NCBI GenBank assembly: GCA_001466705.2
Contig: LATX02000222.1
Coordinates: forward strand, 310,001-374,000
Length of the DNA stretch: 64,000 nt
Source: Moniliophthora roreri
Taxonomy: Eukaryota > Basidiomycota > Agaricomycetes > Agaricales > Marasmiaceae
Direction: 5' to 3'
The position numbers were made by a program, and so were the translations under genes. Every line of letters begins with the position of its first letter. Within the stretch, counting starts at the first letter, position 1. Shown here piece after piece: positions 35,911 through 51,538 of this stretch. Under the pieces are notes generated by a model that was not told the DNA's origin, did not search any database, and was given only the letters and a program-made list of their open reading frames with translations.

Positions 35911-38029
35911 TTATTTCTTGGGCTTTCCGAAAAACGAGGCAATTGAGCCCTTCTGACCACCTTTTCCCGCCTCTTTCGTCTTGCTGCTTGAGCCGGATCC
36001 TGATCTAGCTAAGGCTTTTGACTTCAAACTGGCAGATGCAGTGTCGCTGTCTGGCTCTTCCTTTACTGATTCCTTCTTCATTGTCTTGTTGTTTGCAGTC
36101 GTGCCAGCTTTGGCCTTCCCTTTCTTCGGTGGCTCCGGTTCCTCTTCTTCGTCCACGGACTCATATGAGCTGTAGTCCTCAGTAACTGCAGCGGCATCGT
36201 TCAGGAAGGCAAGTCGCCATGTAATAGAAACATGCGCATACCCATGTAACCCTTTGCATCTGTGGACATTTTACTTTTCATGACCCGTTTCTTCTTCAGC
36301 CCATTTTTTCCGACGGGCCAGACCTTCTTTGGTTTACGTTTCTTCTTCGGCAAGGGCTCAATATCATCGGGGTCTGCCATGTCAATGTCACCATCTGTAT
36401 CGGGCGGAGGCTGAGCAACCGTGTCTGCATCATCATCGTCCTCTGATTCTTCCTGCTGGGCAGCTTGTGGACGAGACGCGCGTATCACTTTATCTGATAG
36501 TCCAATATAATCATCTTTAATGTCAGGAGGTCACCACACTCACCATCGTCTTCATCCATCATGGCTCGAAGATCCTCCTCGTCGGAATCGACCACCTTCG
36601 GCTTGGCCTTCGCAGCTTTCTTCCTGACTACTTCATCTTCTTCGTCACTTAGGATGGCACCTTTCTTAACCCTGATCGCCGGTTTTGTTTCGTTTGAAGA
36701 AACGTGTTTCGCTGAGGCTTTCGGTGCTTCGTCCTCGGAGTCGTCAGACAACATGGCACCTTTCTTTCGTCTTGAGCTCTGTGGAACACTGGTCGTGACC
36801 TGAGTATCAGAATGATGATTGAAGGCGGCAAACCTTGTTCACTATTTCTTCGGAACTTTCTGACTGTAGATTGTCATTCAGATTATCACTCGTTTCGAGA
36901 ATAATGGTTGAAAGGACCTTGATTTCGAGGTTTTGGTTTTTTTCCGATGCCTTTTCTTTCCCCTTCTTCTCCGGCGGTGATTTGTACATCTTTAACTTCT
37001 CTTCTTTCTTAACTTTAGGTTGCTCTGTCTTCTTTTTCTCCGCTGCTTCCTTTTCCTTCGCTGCCTTGGTCTTTGCCTTGCTGAAGTCGAGTTTTCCGGT
37101 TTGTTTTGGTTTTTCGGTGCCAGTCTCTTTCTTCACCTCTGTGGTCGACTCGTTCTTTGCAGGCTCGGGAGCGGGTTTCTGTTTCGACGGGCCTGCTACT
37201 GGGGCTAGAGGGGGTGGCATCTTTCCTTTGCCCTTGTTCTAAACCTGATGTCAGTTCCGTACATGTAACAGGCTAGATGAGAGCGTACCTTCGCTTCCTT
37301 GATTCCCTCAGCGACAATCTTCCCGACAGTCTTTGCAAGCTCGGCACCACCTTCAGCATCCTTGGCTCGGACAAAATCCATGGGTCCACAGAGTAGGTCA
37401 ATATCCTAGCCAAAGGTAAACAGGTTAATGAACTCAGTATATGTGCATAATGAAAATAGACGAACATGAATAGGTGAAGGCGACAGAGAGTACAAGTATA
37501 TTGTTTCAATAGACTGGAATTGTAATTTCGCCTCTAAGGGTTCAGGGAGCACACGTATCAGCTCAATTCACTTGAGATCGGAAAGAACGCACTAGCAAGG
37601 TCTTTTTCTCCAACAAGCAGAATCCTCGTCTCCAGAACATCTTCGTCTCCATCATTATACTCCGCGTCTTCTTCATTATCCACATCCATGTCCTGATCTT
37701 CATCTCGAGGTTGCGGTTCTACTTCGCCGCTCAACAAGTACGTCGCGACGACGCCTTCTTCATTGCGAGACCGGGCATTTTCGTAGAATGTAGCTAGTGC
37801 ACTGGTTTATTTTTATGTGTCAGATATCGTCCTTGTCCAAAGGAACGATGATACATGCTTTTTCGCGTCGTTGACGTGGATAGCGTGCTGTCGACTCAGC
37901 GAACGGTAGGTGACCTGGCAACAAGGCCCACTGTTAAATTACGGTCAATGAGAAAAAGAAATAGCGCACGATATTTCTCTCGATGAGAATCTGTTTTGTC
38001 AGGTAATCGTCGATGGCTTTGGTTGACAT
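35911..38029 (-). CDS. POL32: DNA polymerase delta subunit 3 (POL32/POLD3/Cdc27)
   Basis: Non-catalytic subunit linking Pol delta to PCNA, needed for break-induced replication. The N-terminal winged-helix domain starts at 38029: MSTKAIDDYLTKQILIERNI, VTYRSLSRQHAIHVNDAKK, then FYENARSRNEEGVVATYLLS, ETRILLVGEKDLA and QSIETIYLYSLSPSPIHDID. After that the protein is long, Lys/Glu-rich and disordered, with acidic DSDEEDLRAMMDEDD stretches. A conserved region contains KKRVMKSKMSTDAKGYM, then VTEDYSSYESVDEEEEPEPP. The extreme C-terminus, KGSIASFFGKPKK, is the PCNA-binding PIP-box position; the usual Gln in the first position is Lys, with a Gln one residue earlier. Stop at 35911. About seven introns. 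Highly charged low-complexity sequence makes exon joins in the middle less certain. Confidence 0.9.
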
Positions 38030-38301
38030 CGTGGTTACGGAGAGACCTGACGCGTCGCGTCGTGTCACAAGTCAATGCCCCCAAGTCTTTACTTCGGATT
38101 TTCAGGAGCATACAGTTTTCTTTTGTTTTATGACTGAATGAAGTAAATAGACATGGAACTGAATCAAAGCTATCAAAGCTGAGAAAGAGTGCATAATTAA
38201 CAGACGAAATATAGTACAGCTTGCGGGTTCATCTGCGAGAGGCTTGGTCCGGAACATGCAAAAGCCAAAAGAAAAAGAGTCCAAATTCCAAGCTCCTATT
38301 A

Positions 38302-40405
38302 TCACTTTCTCGTACTCTTTCTGCGCCCATCCCGTCCCTTCTCTAATTCCCTCATCATTGACTTCTGTCTCCTCGCCTCCATCATCATTTGCTTCCCTAC
38401 CGGCGAAAGCTCAGAAGATGAGGCTGGAGAAGGCACCATACCAGGAGGTGGTCGGAATGCTGCTGGAGTAACAGCTGTGCGAAAAAATGACCTGGAGGAA
38501 TTCGAGCGTATCGGTGTGAAGGGAACATCTGCCTTCACCGATAAACCCAAATTGTTCTCCTTTAGTACCTGTTCTCGCAAGGTGGAAGACTTCTTTTCCT
38601 TTCGAGGAGAGGATGACTTCTCATTTAAAGACACCTGCCCTGAACGAACGGACGATGAGGAAGAAGTGCGATGGAGTTTGCGAGGGAGTGATATGATGGG
38701 AGTAAACGGATCATTCGAATTCGCTGAATTGGAACGATCTAACAAAGTGGTACGATGTTCCTTGAGACTGTTACTGGAAGGACGCTTCTTCACTGAGCGT
38801 GAACCTCGAGGGATCCGGCTCGGTGGTCTGTTATGTTCTGGATTGTTGGAAGGAGTAGGTGCAGTGACGATGACCTTGGTGGGGGCGGTCAAGATGACCT
38901 TGACCTTCCGAGCTTTCGCTAGCTCTACCTCATTGGTTTCTGCCCCTGTGTTCTGCGAGGTAACTGCCGTCGACTGAGATCCGCTCTGGATATCGCCAGT
39001 TTCACGCACTGGATTGATGTCGAGGGGAGATGGTGCTCGCACACTAATATATGAATCGGGCCGTGTCTGTTTGTTGAGTCGAGATTCGTGAAAATTGAAT
39101 GAGATAGCAGGATTCCGATGGTGTCCAGGGGTATCAGGAACGGATTGGGGTATAGGTGTCGCCGGAATAATTGAAGTCAATGAAGATGGTACACACATCG
39201 ATTCAGAAGAATAATCAGTGGAAAAACGGGAACGTAAGGGGCCTTCAGTGGAATCCTTGTCAGAAGGAGAGCTGAAAGCACTCGGTGGATCTGGGAGAGA
39301 CCTGTCACAGTCTTCTGGCGCGCGAGATCGACGTCTTTCTGTAAGAAAGCCGAAAATCTGGGAAGCACGACGTGGGGTCTTGGGATCGTTATCATGCTGA
39401 TATGGTGTTTTGCCGCTGTGAGAAAGGCCGATATGAGAATTTTCGGTGTTTATACTGAGTTCCACTTCCATGGAGGATATTGCTGGGTTTTCTATCAGAC
39501 TGGATGAAAGATCGTGGTCGCTAGAGAACGTAATGTCGTTGTGAACATGATTGTTAACCAAATGATTGTCGGGCAAATGAGAGTCAAAGTTGTCTGGAGT
39601 TTGGAGTATGAGTGACGATGCTGACGACGCTGCACTGCTTCCTTCACTGTGGACGTTACGTTATGAGAAGAGTTCCTGGTGGAACTAACGAATCAACTTA
39701 CCCAAGGTAGCGTTCCGCCCAAGAAATATCGCCTTCACAGTTGCTATCGTGTTCAGAGTTGGGATCCCCGAGCAACTGACGTAATGTCGAGCCGCTTCTC
39801 TTGGTCTGAGCACGTCCAATTTCCTCCTTGGTTGGGCTATCAGAGAAAGCCTGAGCTGGCAAATTGCCATGCTCATCATACAAGTCGAGTAGACTGGCAA
39901 CAGACGGGTCCCGTCGAAGCCGGATGAACTGACTGCTCTCAGCCGCATTGTCTGTGTCCTGCTGAGGAGCTCTAGGAGTCGCCAGTGTGTCCCGAGGTCC
40001 GGAATCGGTGCGGTCGCGCTGTTCTCGAGGGTGTAATTTGACATTGTATGTGCCCTTCCGCGAAAGACTGGTACTATCGAGGCTAGTAGTAGAAGCACTG
40101 GGAGTATTCAAAACGTTATCAATCGGGTGAGCTGTGGTGATAGCATGAGTGAATATATTATAACCAGTCAAAACATTGAACCACGCACGAAGAGGAGGGA
40201 GTGAAGTGCAATCCATCTCAGCAACAACGGCATAGCGAGTTGAAGAAGAACGCAAGAGAAGATTGACGGCTGCTTCCGTGTCGTCTTCATGAGGCGTCTC
40301 AGGATGCAAACCAACCTCATCGACTGGAAGCGGTTGACCGATCTCTGGGCGTTTCTTCTTGTTCTTCTTGCTCCCGATGGATAGAATACGCTTGAAGAAT
40401 CCCAT
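38302..40405 (-). CDS. Serine-rich conserved basidiomycete protein with basic N-terminus
   Basis: I recognise no domain or function. The start at 40405 gives MGFFKRILSIGSKKNKKKRP, a hydrophobic-basic N-terminus like peripheral membrane anchors. Exon 1 ends LPPLP across an intron (GTGCGT...CACAG) to HPIDNVLNTPSAS. Later segments have a folded look: ESSQFIRLRRDPSVASLLDL, YDEHGNLPAQAFSDSPTKEE and GDISWAERYLG. After another intron a long exon (39576 to 38302) encodes Ser/Pro-rich, disordered sequence with basic SRIPRGSRSVKKRP and ends KQMMMEARRQKSMMRELEKG plus a Lys/Arg tail. Total about 690 residues. The conserved-looking blocks alternate with disorder, which suggests a scaffold or regulator at a membrane or cytoskeleton, but that is speculation. 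Confidence 0.75.
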
Positions 40406-41631
40406 ATTTCTTGACAGAAAGTCGTTACTGGTCGTGGTTCCTCGTGAAGAAAGACAGGCTGATGTCTCTCGCAGGTCTCTTGTCGTCGTCGTTACAAGTC
40501 GAACCGTGCACAAACAACTCCCCACAGAAATACGGTAGGCGCTCAGGGCCGCTGTGGGTCAGGTGATCGTGATGGTTCATTTGCACAGCTCTGAGTATGG
40601 GCGCTTGTTGTTTGCGCCACGTGGGATGAGTCCCTCGTTTGATATAAGGCACTCTCAGATTCTAAAAAATACTGGATATACTCTTGCATAGGACGTCTAG
40701 CTGTCATGATTCCGAGTGAGCGCCCTACTAACGTCTAGAAACCAGAATCGCATCTAGGTCCTACAAATACTTGCATTCGGAGTTCCGAGTCCGTATGCTA
40801 GATTCGTTACCTATCCGAGCTCCACGCAGTAATACACATCAGCCTTGCGCCTCGGATTCGAGTCTCGTCTATACAGGATCCAGCTCTGCCCCAAGAAGAT
40901 AGGCAAAAGGGGAGACACTATTTCTCGAAGAGCTGGTCAACTACCCATGAGGTATTCGATCCGAGACTCAATTCTATCTCAGGTGCCGCTGTTTTGTTTC
41001 TCAAAACGGGAAGAATATCATTCGGCGAACATGGTGCTCATGACCTGCTCAGCTTATGAAGATCAGATTCTGTCAAGAGGCGTAGTCTATGAACACGACG
41101 GCAGAGTGGCCAGCTGCAGGCCATCATCATCATCTGGCAGGCATCTCGAATTATTTCGAAGCACCCTGATTTCATAACCCGTCTCCCTGTTTAGTGCGTG
41201 AACCCTCGGGGCGGGGCCTCGACCTGTATTCCTCTCAAGCATTCAGAAATGTTGCATGATACAAAAGTTTCTGAGAAATGTATTTTCGGCCGCGTCACGG
41301 AGGTCGACCTGCTGCCAGTGTATCGTAGGACTACTCGATCGTAATGACACCTTGCACGTAAATCTTTGCGAGGATCTGGCTCATGTTCAATTTCGTTGCA
41401 AGGGAGGCGTTATCGCCTAATCGCGTACAAATCCTTGAGGCCTTGAAGAACGTGTTTATCGCAAGGTTCGATGACTTTGGGGGACCAGTAGGGGATCAGG
41501 GCCGGACACGTTGTGACTCCCACGGGAATCATCCGATCATTATTTTTTTCTATAGTGCTACATAAAGTATTTTTATTCCACCATCTTCCATCCTCCTGCG
41601 CTCTTCCCTTTCCCATACTGACGACCCCATA
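40406..41631. other. 1.2-kb divergent promoter region
   Basis: Lies between two start codons pointing apart (the serine-rich gene and the MTHFR gene). A GC-rich spot GGGGCGGGGCC occurs near 41209. An open frame at 40845-41177 begins with TTG and has no ATG start, so no gene is called. Confidence 0.5.
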
Positions 41632-43839
41632 ATGAAGATTACAAAGAAGATCGAGCAATGCGAAAAGGCCAATAAGGTCTGGTGGTCGTTTGAATACTTT
41701 CCTCCGAGGACTGCGCAGGTACGTGTCTATCACCAGGCTTCATCAAGTCACATACCAATGAATACCTTGTAGGGTCTGCAAAACCTCTTGGATCGTATAG
41801 AGCGTATGAGAGGTCTGGGTCCCGAATTCATTGACATTACATGGTGTGTTTAATTTAGCCCTTTATCAATTCTGGGTTTTAGGCTAATGTCATGCCAGGA
41901 ATGCTGGCGGTAGAACATCGGATTTGACCGCAGAGATGGTCAAGACCTGCCAGGGTATGATTGGTATAGAGACATGCATGCATTTAACATGCACCAATAT
42001 GCCGAAGGAGAAAGTCGATATTGCTCTCCGGGTGCGTGTTTGCAACTCACCTATACCTTGATAGGATTTACTGATGCACGAGCTTGACAGGAAGCCAAAA
42101 TTTCCGGATGCAGAAACGTTCTGGCCCTCCGGGGCGACCCTCCAATGGGAAAAGACGATTGGGAGGCTGTTGAAGGTGGTTTTGTCCATGGAATCGACCT
42201 TGTCAAACACATTCGACGTGAATACGGCGACTACTTTGATATTGCTGTTGCTGGCTTCCCCCAACACATGCTTCTGCCCAAGGAGGAGCTCGACCAGGAA
42301 ATTCAATGGCTAAAAGAGAAAATAGAAGCTGGCGTCAACTTCATCTTCACCCAGATGTTCTACGATGTCAACATCTTTATTGACTGGGCCAAGGCCATCC
42401 GTGACGCTGGAATCACAATTCCTATTGTCCCCGGTATCGCGCCTATCCAAACCTGGAACGGTTTTATGCGCGCAACGAGTCTTGCAAAGACGGTGATTCC
42501 TCAGCATTTAATGGACGCACTAGAGCCACACAAGAATGATGATGAGAAGGTTAGGGCAATTGGAACGAAACTTGTCGCCGAAATGTGCCGGACGATCTTG
42601 AATGCCAATCTCGGAATCCGTGGACTTCATTTTTATACCATGAATCTGGAGAAGGGCACAAAAATGCTGTTAGAAGAGTTGAACCTTGTGCCTAGAGTGG
42701 AGACACTCAAGCCCTTACCATGGAGGCAGGTGTGTATTTTACCATATGCTGGATAGACGCCTACTGACGCTTCGAGCCAGTCGCTTACGCCTAGCAGACG
42801 TCAGGAAACGATTCGACCCATCTTCTGGGCGAACCGAACCAAATCATATATCTCACGCACGGAGAACTGGGACGAGTATCCCAACGGTCGATTTGGTGAT
42901 TCTCGCAGTCCTGCTTACGGAGAACTTGACGGTTATGGTGTATGGATCAAGCAGACCGTAAGTTTCTTCTTCTTAGCCCCCAAACCGGATCTGATCTTCC
43001 TCGTAGAAAGAGGACGCATTGAAATTATGGGGCGAACCTACCAGCTTCGCCGAAGTGGCCGACCTCTTTGCTCGTTTTTGCTCTGGAACACTCCCTGCAC
43101 TACCATGGTCCGACCAGGCACCCGCGGGCGAAACATCTGTTATATCCCAACAGCTAGCTCGTATGAATACCCTTGGTTTCCTAACGATCAATTCGCAACC
43201 TGCCGTCAATGGTGCCAAGTCCGATGATAAGGTGTTCGGGTGGGGTCCAAGCAACGGATATGTGTATCAAAAGGTGTGTATGGCAGAACTTAAATGAAGT
43301 CCGAGGAAATCGACTTGGTTACTGAATTTGCGGCTATCAGGCATACCTGGAGTTTTTCGTACAACCCGCGTTGCTTTCCATCTTACTCTCCCATATCGAG
43401 CGAGACAGCAATATTACTTACTATGTCATCAATAAACGCGGCGACCTTCGCACCAACACGCATTCCGATGGACCCAATGCCGTGACCTGGGGTGTGTTCC
43501 CAGGTAAGGAGATCATTCAGCCCACCATCGTAGAGGCTGTCAGTTTCATGGCGTGGAAGGTTAGCACATACTTTTGATAACGTTTGATATTTGTTCTTAT
43601 CTGGTCACGTCCAGGATGAGGCGTACGAACTTGGGCAACAATGGGCCAAGATCTATGATGCAGACTCACCCTCCCGGAAGATCATATCCGATCTCATGGA
43701 CAGCTGCTATCTCGTCAATGTGGTGCACAACGATTTCCACGATCGAGACGCGATCTTCAGACCCTTCTTCAAGGCCGGAGAAGAATACCTAGCTTCTTCA
43801 AAAGGCAAGACCCCCATGATTAACGGTGATGCTCATTGA
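41632..43839 (+). CDS. MET13: Methylenetetrahydrofolate reductase
   Basis: Reduces 5,10-methylene-THF to 5-methyl-THF for methionine synthesis. The N-terminal FAD-binding barrel reads [20 protein letters not shown] with [108 protein letters not shown] and [11 protein letters not shown]. The linker includes [20 protein letters not shown] and [20 protein letters not shown]. The regulatory C-terminal domain carries [59 protein letters not shown] and [12 protein letters not shown]. Length about 620 residues. Both catalytic and regulatory domains are complete, and overall it resembles yeast Met13 more than the divergent Met12. The start at 41632 is the first ATG; about eight introns. Stop at 43837-43839. 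Confidence 0.95.
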
Positions 43840-44308
43840 GCCGCTAGAAGTTCACCCTCGCTACCTCACGCCGCCCTGTTGCTGGATCTTAGTCACCTGC
43901 CGTATGAAACGAGCAGGGACCGTTTTAGATGCCTGATAATCTTCTTCGCCCCCGAATTTTCAGACAACTGTAGCATTCCTTGCGGGTTCAACCCCCGTAA
44001 AACAATTCCCATACCATCTCACTTCACGATACTCATTGACTCTGCATAGCCATCAGCACTGTACTCTTGCATCAACTGCATTACGACTGTATTCATCTAC
44101 TCAACATACTCAGATATTCCGGATGTATTCCAACAATACGATAGCTAATCCCTAGTGCATCAACTGCATTCATCTACTCGTCATATTCAAATGTTCCAGA
44201 TGTATTCCAACAATACAATAGCTATCCCAGTGGCTCTATGAAACCCAACTGAGAAGGAAAGCATAAGATGATATAATAAACAAGTGAGGGATGATACGAG
44301 TCGAATTA
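43840..44308. other. Convergent 3' region with a short tandem repeat
   Basis: Between the MTHFR and ELMO-gene stops. Contains the two-copy repeat at 44069-44228; otherwise nothing is seen. Confidence 0.5.
44069..44228. repeat. Imperfect two-copy tandem repeat (88-bp period)
   Basis: GCATCAACTGCATT recurs at 44069 and 44157, and GATGTATTCCAACAATAC recurs in both copies, with an 11-base deletion in the second copy. It lies in the 3' intergenic space between two convergent genes. Confidence 0.85.
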
Positions 44309-47266
44309 CTACATCAATTCTGAGAAGTAGTAATTGGTGTCTGTTGGAGGAGGTCCAGCGCTCAATCCGCTAGGAATGTCAATCTTTTCCCCAGACAGAT
44401 CTAAAGCAAACAGTGAATGATTGCTTCCAATAATGGGATTAAAACGACTTGCCTAATAGTTTAATCTTGAGCCCGATTTCCGTCAAAGCCTGCACAAAGC
44501 CAGCCGTCTCCTTGGACGCGACGTGTCCTCCGTCACGTCGAAGCATATTCAGGCCGTCTGTCCAATCTGCCCAACGGGATGCATCAGGCGCTATTTGATC
44601 CGCTAGTGACTCCCCGTGATGACTTAGGAGAGAAAACGATAACGGTGAAGGGGCCAAGGTTGCCGACGGAAGATCATTTTGCTCGCGAAGAACGTGGGGA
44701 GGGGCCACTCCTGTGCCAGTAGCAATTTCAGCGATAGCTGTTACTTCTATCCGTTCGGGCAAGTCCTCCAGTCCATTGCGGACCGGGAACTTGACTGCAT
44801 TATCAACGTAGTGAAGGTATTTGAGGCCATTATCCTACAAAAGAGATAAGCCACCATATTTATAGATATGGTGGTAGAACACACCAGTCGCATGAATCGC
44901 CATGGCCGAGTGGGTCGACGGACGGAGTCTCGTGGTAGAGGGGTCGCGCTGGGAAGTGCGTTGATAAACCAAGCGCCTTGCAATAGGCACTGGATTCGCT
45001 GTTGTCGAACAAATTCATACGACTCCTTGTAGATCTTGGCCCGAAGGTTCCTACAGACAAAACAGTAAATCTACGTCTTGTCGAACGAGAGGCTTTGGGC
45101 GCACCTTACGGGTACCTTATTCAGGAGATCATCTTCAAGTTCCAACTCCTTCATCTGCCTATCTCTGACAGCTCGATACTCGCACTCGACAAAATCCTCC
45201 TCTACTTCGTGCCAAGGCCGACTGTTCTCGTTCCGAAGCGCAACCTTGACCCTGCAACAGGTTTATTAGCGGAATATCCAGACCTGCCCTAAAGTACCTA
45301 CTGGCTACGAGCAAGCGCAGCAACCCGGGTAAAGTCCCCAAACGCGGCACCACTTTCACTCCACATCCGCAGGAAAAAGTGTGTGGCTAGTGAATGGACC
45401 TTGTAGAAGTCGAGGAAGAAGGGCTGAAAAGTTGTTGATGTTGAATCTATAGGCGATATTATCAGACCAAAGAACAGGCATTCATCGACGCAAGACACAC
45501 ATCCGGGAGCAAATATAGCCCAGTGTTCAGAAAGCAGCTCCACGACTTCGTTCGACGCTTTTGCAATCGGACACCTTTTCTCCTCAGGTCGGCTGAGTTG
45601 TTCGACTACCATCTACAGCGGGACGTCAACAGTGATTCGACCCTAGGTCAACCATGTATCAACTGAGCTTACATTTGAGAAGTCAGGATCGTGCATAACA
45701 AATCGTTTCTGGCAAGCCAATGAGAGACGTCGCGATAGTGTATCAGTGGAAACATACCAGACACTCGAGTCCAAGCACGCCAACATCACGGAACTCATAA
45801 TCAATGTCTTCCGAATCAAAGCCTAATTTCCGCCACTTTAACAGTGTATCTTCCTCGTCCCGCTCTTCAACAAGTTTGCTCCTGGTCCAGATGTAGTTGA
45901 GGTCTGCTGCATGTGTTGTCAGATTCTCTGAATCGACCGGTGTGGTCTTCTTGCGATGCATGACTCTCAGCATGTTGGCCTGGAAGTCCAGTATACATGA
46001 GGTCAAGTCCTCCATCGTATGATTTGACATAAGTCGCTGACGAGTATCTTAGTCACTTGCATGCTGTCAAAGTAATTGGAACGCACCACAACCGCCCTCC
46101 TTACATTCAATCTCTCCAATTCTGATGTGAATTCTTCCCACCGGAGATCGCTGGCATGCGCCAAAAGAGAGTTGATCAACATGATGCTAACGACATATGT
46201 GAATCGTTGAACCCAAATGCAGAACAAAAGAGAAAAATATAAAACTGACCTATATTGCACCATCGCCGTTTCTGCGCTTCCCAGACGGTTTACCACCGTT
46301 TCCAGAAGCGTCTTTTCTTTTCTCATCTGTTCGAACACGATCGGGAACCCATAGCAGTAAATAGAGCCCGGAGTAGGGACTGGGACGTTCTTACTGGAGC
46401 TGGCCTGGGGACCAGGGGCATTAGCTGGATCTGCCTCGACAAGTTTCTTCAAGATAGCGGTAGCAGGACGGCACACGTTGATAGGAGTTTGCGGGGACGA
46501 AAGTATGTGAACAATCTTGGAGATGAAAGTTGCATCAAGTGTAGACCAGCCGTACTCCAGCTCCATAAGATTCTGCATTGCTAGGAGTGCATGCTGTGGT
46601 ATATGTGAGATGGGGGTATACCAAGTTGAAGGGTGACACGCACAGCTAGTATGTTCCCATGAGTTGTGTAGATTACATCGACCAGCTCTGCCACACCGTT
46701 ACGGTCGATGAACTCCTGCGCAAATTCATGCTCCTGTATAGAATGTCGGGAGACTATTTCAGTCAATGGATCAACAAATGAACTCACCCGAATGAATTTT
46801 TGCAGAGAAAATAAATTGAGCCTCAACGACCTGTCGTCCCGCATTCCGAGCTTCTCTACCATATCCCGTCCTTCGCGAGCTGGGGCATTCACCAATCTGT
46901 TGAGCCTATGAGAATTCTGATAAGGAAGTAAGCGGACGGCACGCACTTCAGATTCACCTTCGCCTTAATTTTCTTTCTCAAATTCTCATTCGTCACAAGC
47001 TCGTCGTTTTCATCCCTCAGTGCGTAGTCGGACGACTGCCCTTTGATCTTTAGATTGACGCAAAGCTGTTTTACCACGTCATCTACGGTCAAGGTGGGAT
47101 CGATGCGGGCTCGCACAGTCACCCCCTCAATCGTCGAGACATTGTTAGTAGGCACTAGGCCCTGCTTTGGTTGAGAAGCGCCGTTATTCTGAGAAGAAGT
47201 CCCATTGGCGACCGAAGAAGGGGTCAATGGGGTCCGTGATACTGACGAGCTGCTTAGGTTGGACAT
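44309..47266 (-). CDS. ELMO/CED-12 domain protein with PH-like C-terminus
   Basis: Fungal homologue of the ELMO scaffold that, in animals, works with DOCK-family exchange factors to activate Rac. Start at 47266: a Ser-rich N-terminus, then a ubiquitin-like Ras-binding-type region (VRARIDPTLTVDDVVKQLCV, IKGQSSDYALRDENDELVTN). Armadillo-like repeats follow (LVNAPAREGRDMVEKLG, EFAQEFIDRNGVAELVDVIY, LLAMQNLMELEYGWSTLDAT, ETAMVQY followed by SVMLINSLLAHASDLRWEEF). The ELMO domain holds FDSEDIDYEFRDVGVLGLEC, FVMHDPDFSNMVVEQLSRPE and PFFLDFYKVHSLATHFFLRM. The C-terminal PH-like part includes RADWADWTDGLNMLR-like residues (here RWADWTDGLNMLRRDGGHVA) and ends GPPPTDTNYYFSELM at TAG 44309. More than twelve short introns. 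Domain order is convincing; signalling role in fungi is inferred. Confidence 0.87.
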
Positions 47267-50797
<3,531 letters not shown>

Positions 50798-51051
50798 TTT
50801 GCACGTCGCGGAAGGTCAGAAAAAGACGAAGGGAATTGATGAATACTGATTCGCTTTTATGCTATATCTTCGCAAGCACAATGAATGATGCACAACTTCG
50901 CTGTGACCAGGATCCGTATGTTAACCTGTGTCGACGCATGTGGTGACTGTGCCTTGGCAGATATAGTGTAGTGACCGTCGGTGATGATGATCCATTTCAG
51001 AGACGCGAAGAAGCACAACACTATTCAAGACATTCATGTAGCGCGCGTGGT

Positions 51052-51077
51052 TAGGCCTTATCCTCCGATAAGGCCTA
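51052..51077. promoter_or_regulatory. Perfect palindrome of two GATA-factor sites
   Basis: Arms TAGGCCTTATC (51052-51062) and GATAAGGCCTA (51067-51077) are exact inverted complements around a 4-base CTCC spacer. Each arm holds a WGATAR-type core (TTATC / GATAAG). It lies about 255 bases upstream of the secreted aminopeptidase ATG. GATA factors such as AreA/Nit2 activate fungal secreted protease genes under nitrogen limitation; control here is inferred. Confidence 0.6.
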
Positions 51078-51405
51078 TCTTGTGCACATGCTCTCGAGTC
51101 GCAACTTGTGCAAGCAACAGCAGAGTCAGAGTTCCCCATAACATTCAGGCTGCATCGCGATAATCACAAGGGGATTTTACGGAAACATGAAAGCAGTTCA
51201 GGTTGCTGGAAACCATGCGAAACATCGGGCCTTCAGCGCCTTGACGCTCAGTTCGGAATCATTGCTCGTGATGATTCTCAGATTGCGCCGAATCCACAAA
51301 TCCCTTGGTTTTCCCGTTCTTCTGATAAGGTGGAATTATAGAGGAATTCTGAGTGCAACACTAGAGATCAGGCCAGCAAGCGTCCCAGGGTCCAGTCGTT
51401 GAACG

Positions 51406-51423
51406 GAGAGAGAGAGAGAGAGA
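51406..51423. repeat. GA microsatellite
   Basis: About nine GA dinucleotides in the 5' region of the hypothetical gene starting at 51539. Confidence 0.9.
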
Positions 51424-51538
51424 TAACAGTATTAGGTAATTATTGAATTTCTGATCTTGAACAACGATCTGCAGTGCCGCTGGGTACTGCAAAGCCTGTA
51501 AAGTCTCACAGAACGCGCCTTACACTCCTTTATGTACC

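Larger units (their letters stand above)
50798..51538. other. Divergent promoter region of the aminopeptidase and the next gene
   Basis: Contains the GATA palindrome (51052-51077), a further AGATAG on the minus strand beside it, and a GA microsatellite at about 51406-51423. No gene is supported. Confidence 0.5.

Noticed and set aside
36835..37242. 135-codon Phe-rich plus-strand frame
   Set aside because: It is antisense to the Lys/Glu-rich region of POL32; the Phe content is the complement of Lys codons.
40841..40870. GATTCGAGTC resembling a tRNA B box
   Set aside because: No pairing acceptor, D or anticodon arms were found around it.
40845..41177. 110-codon plus-strand open frame in the divergent promoter
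   Set aside because: It starts with TTG, not ATG, and has no splice support or recognisable product.
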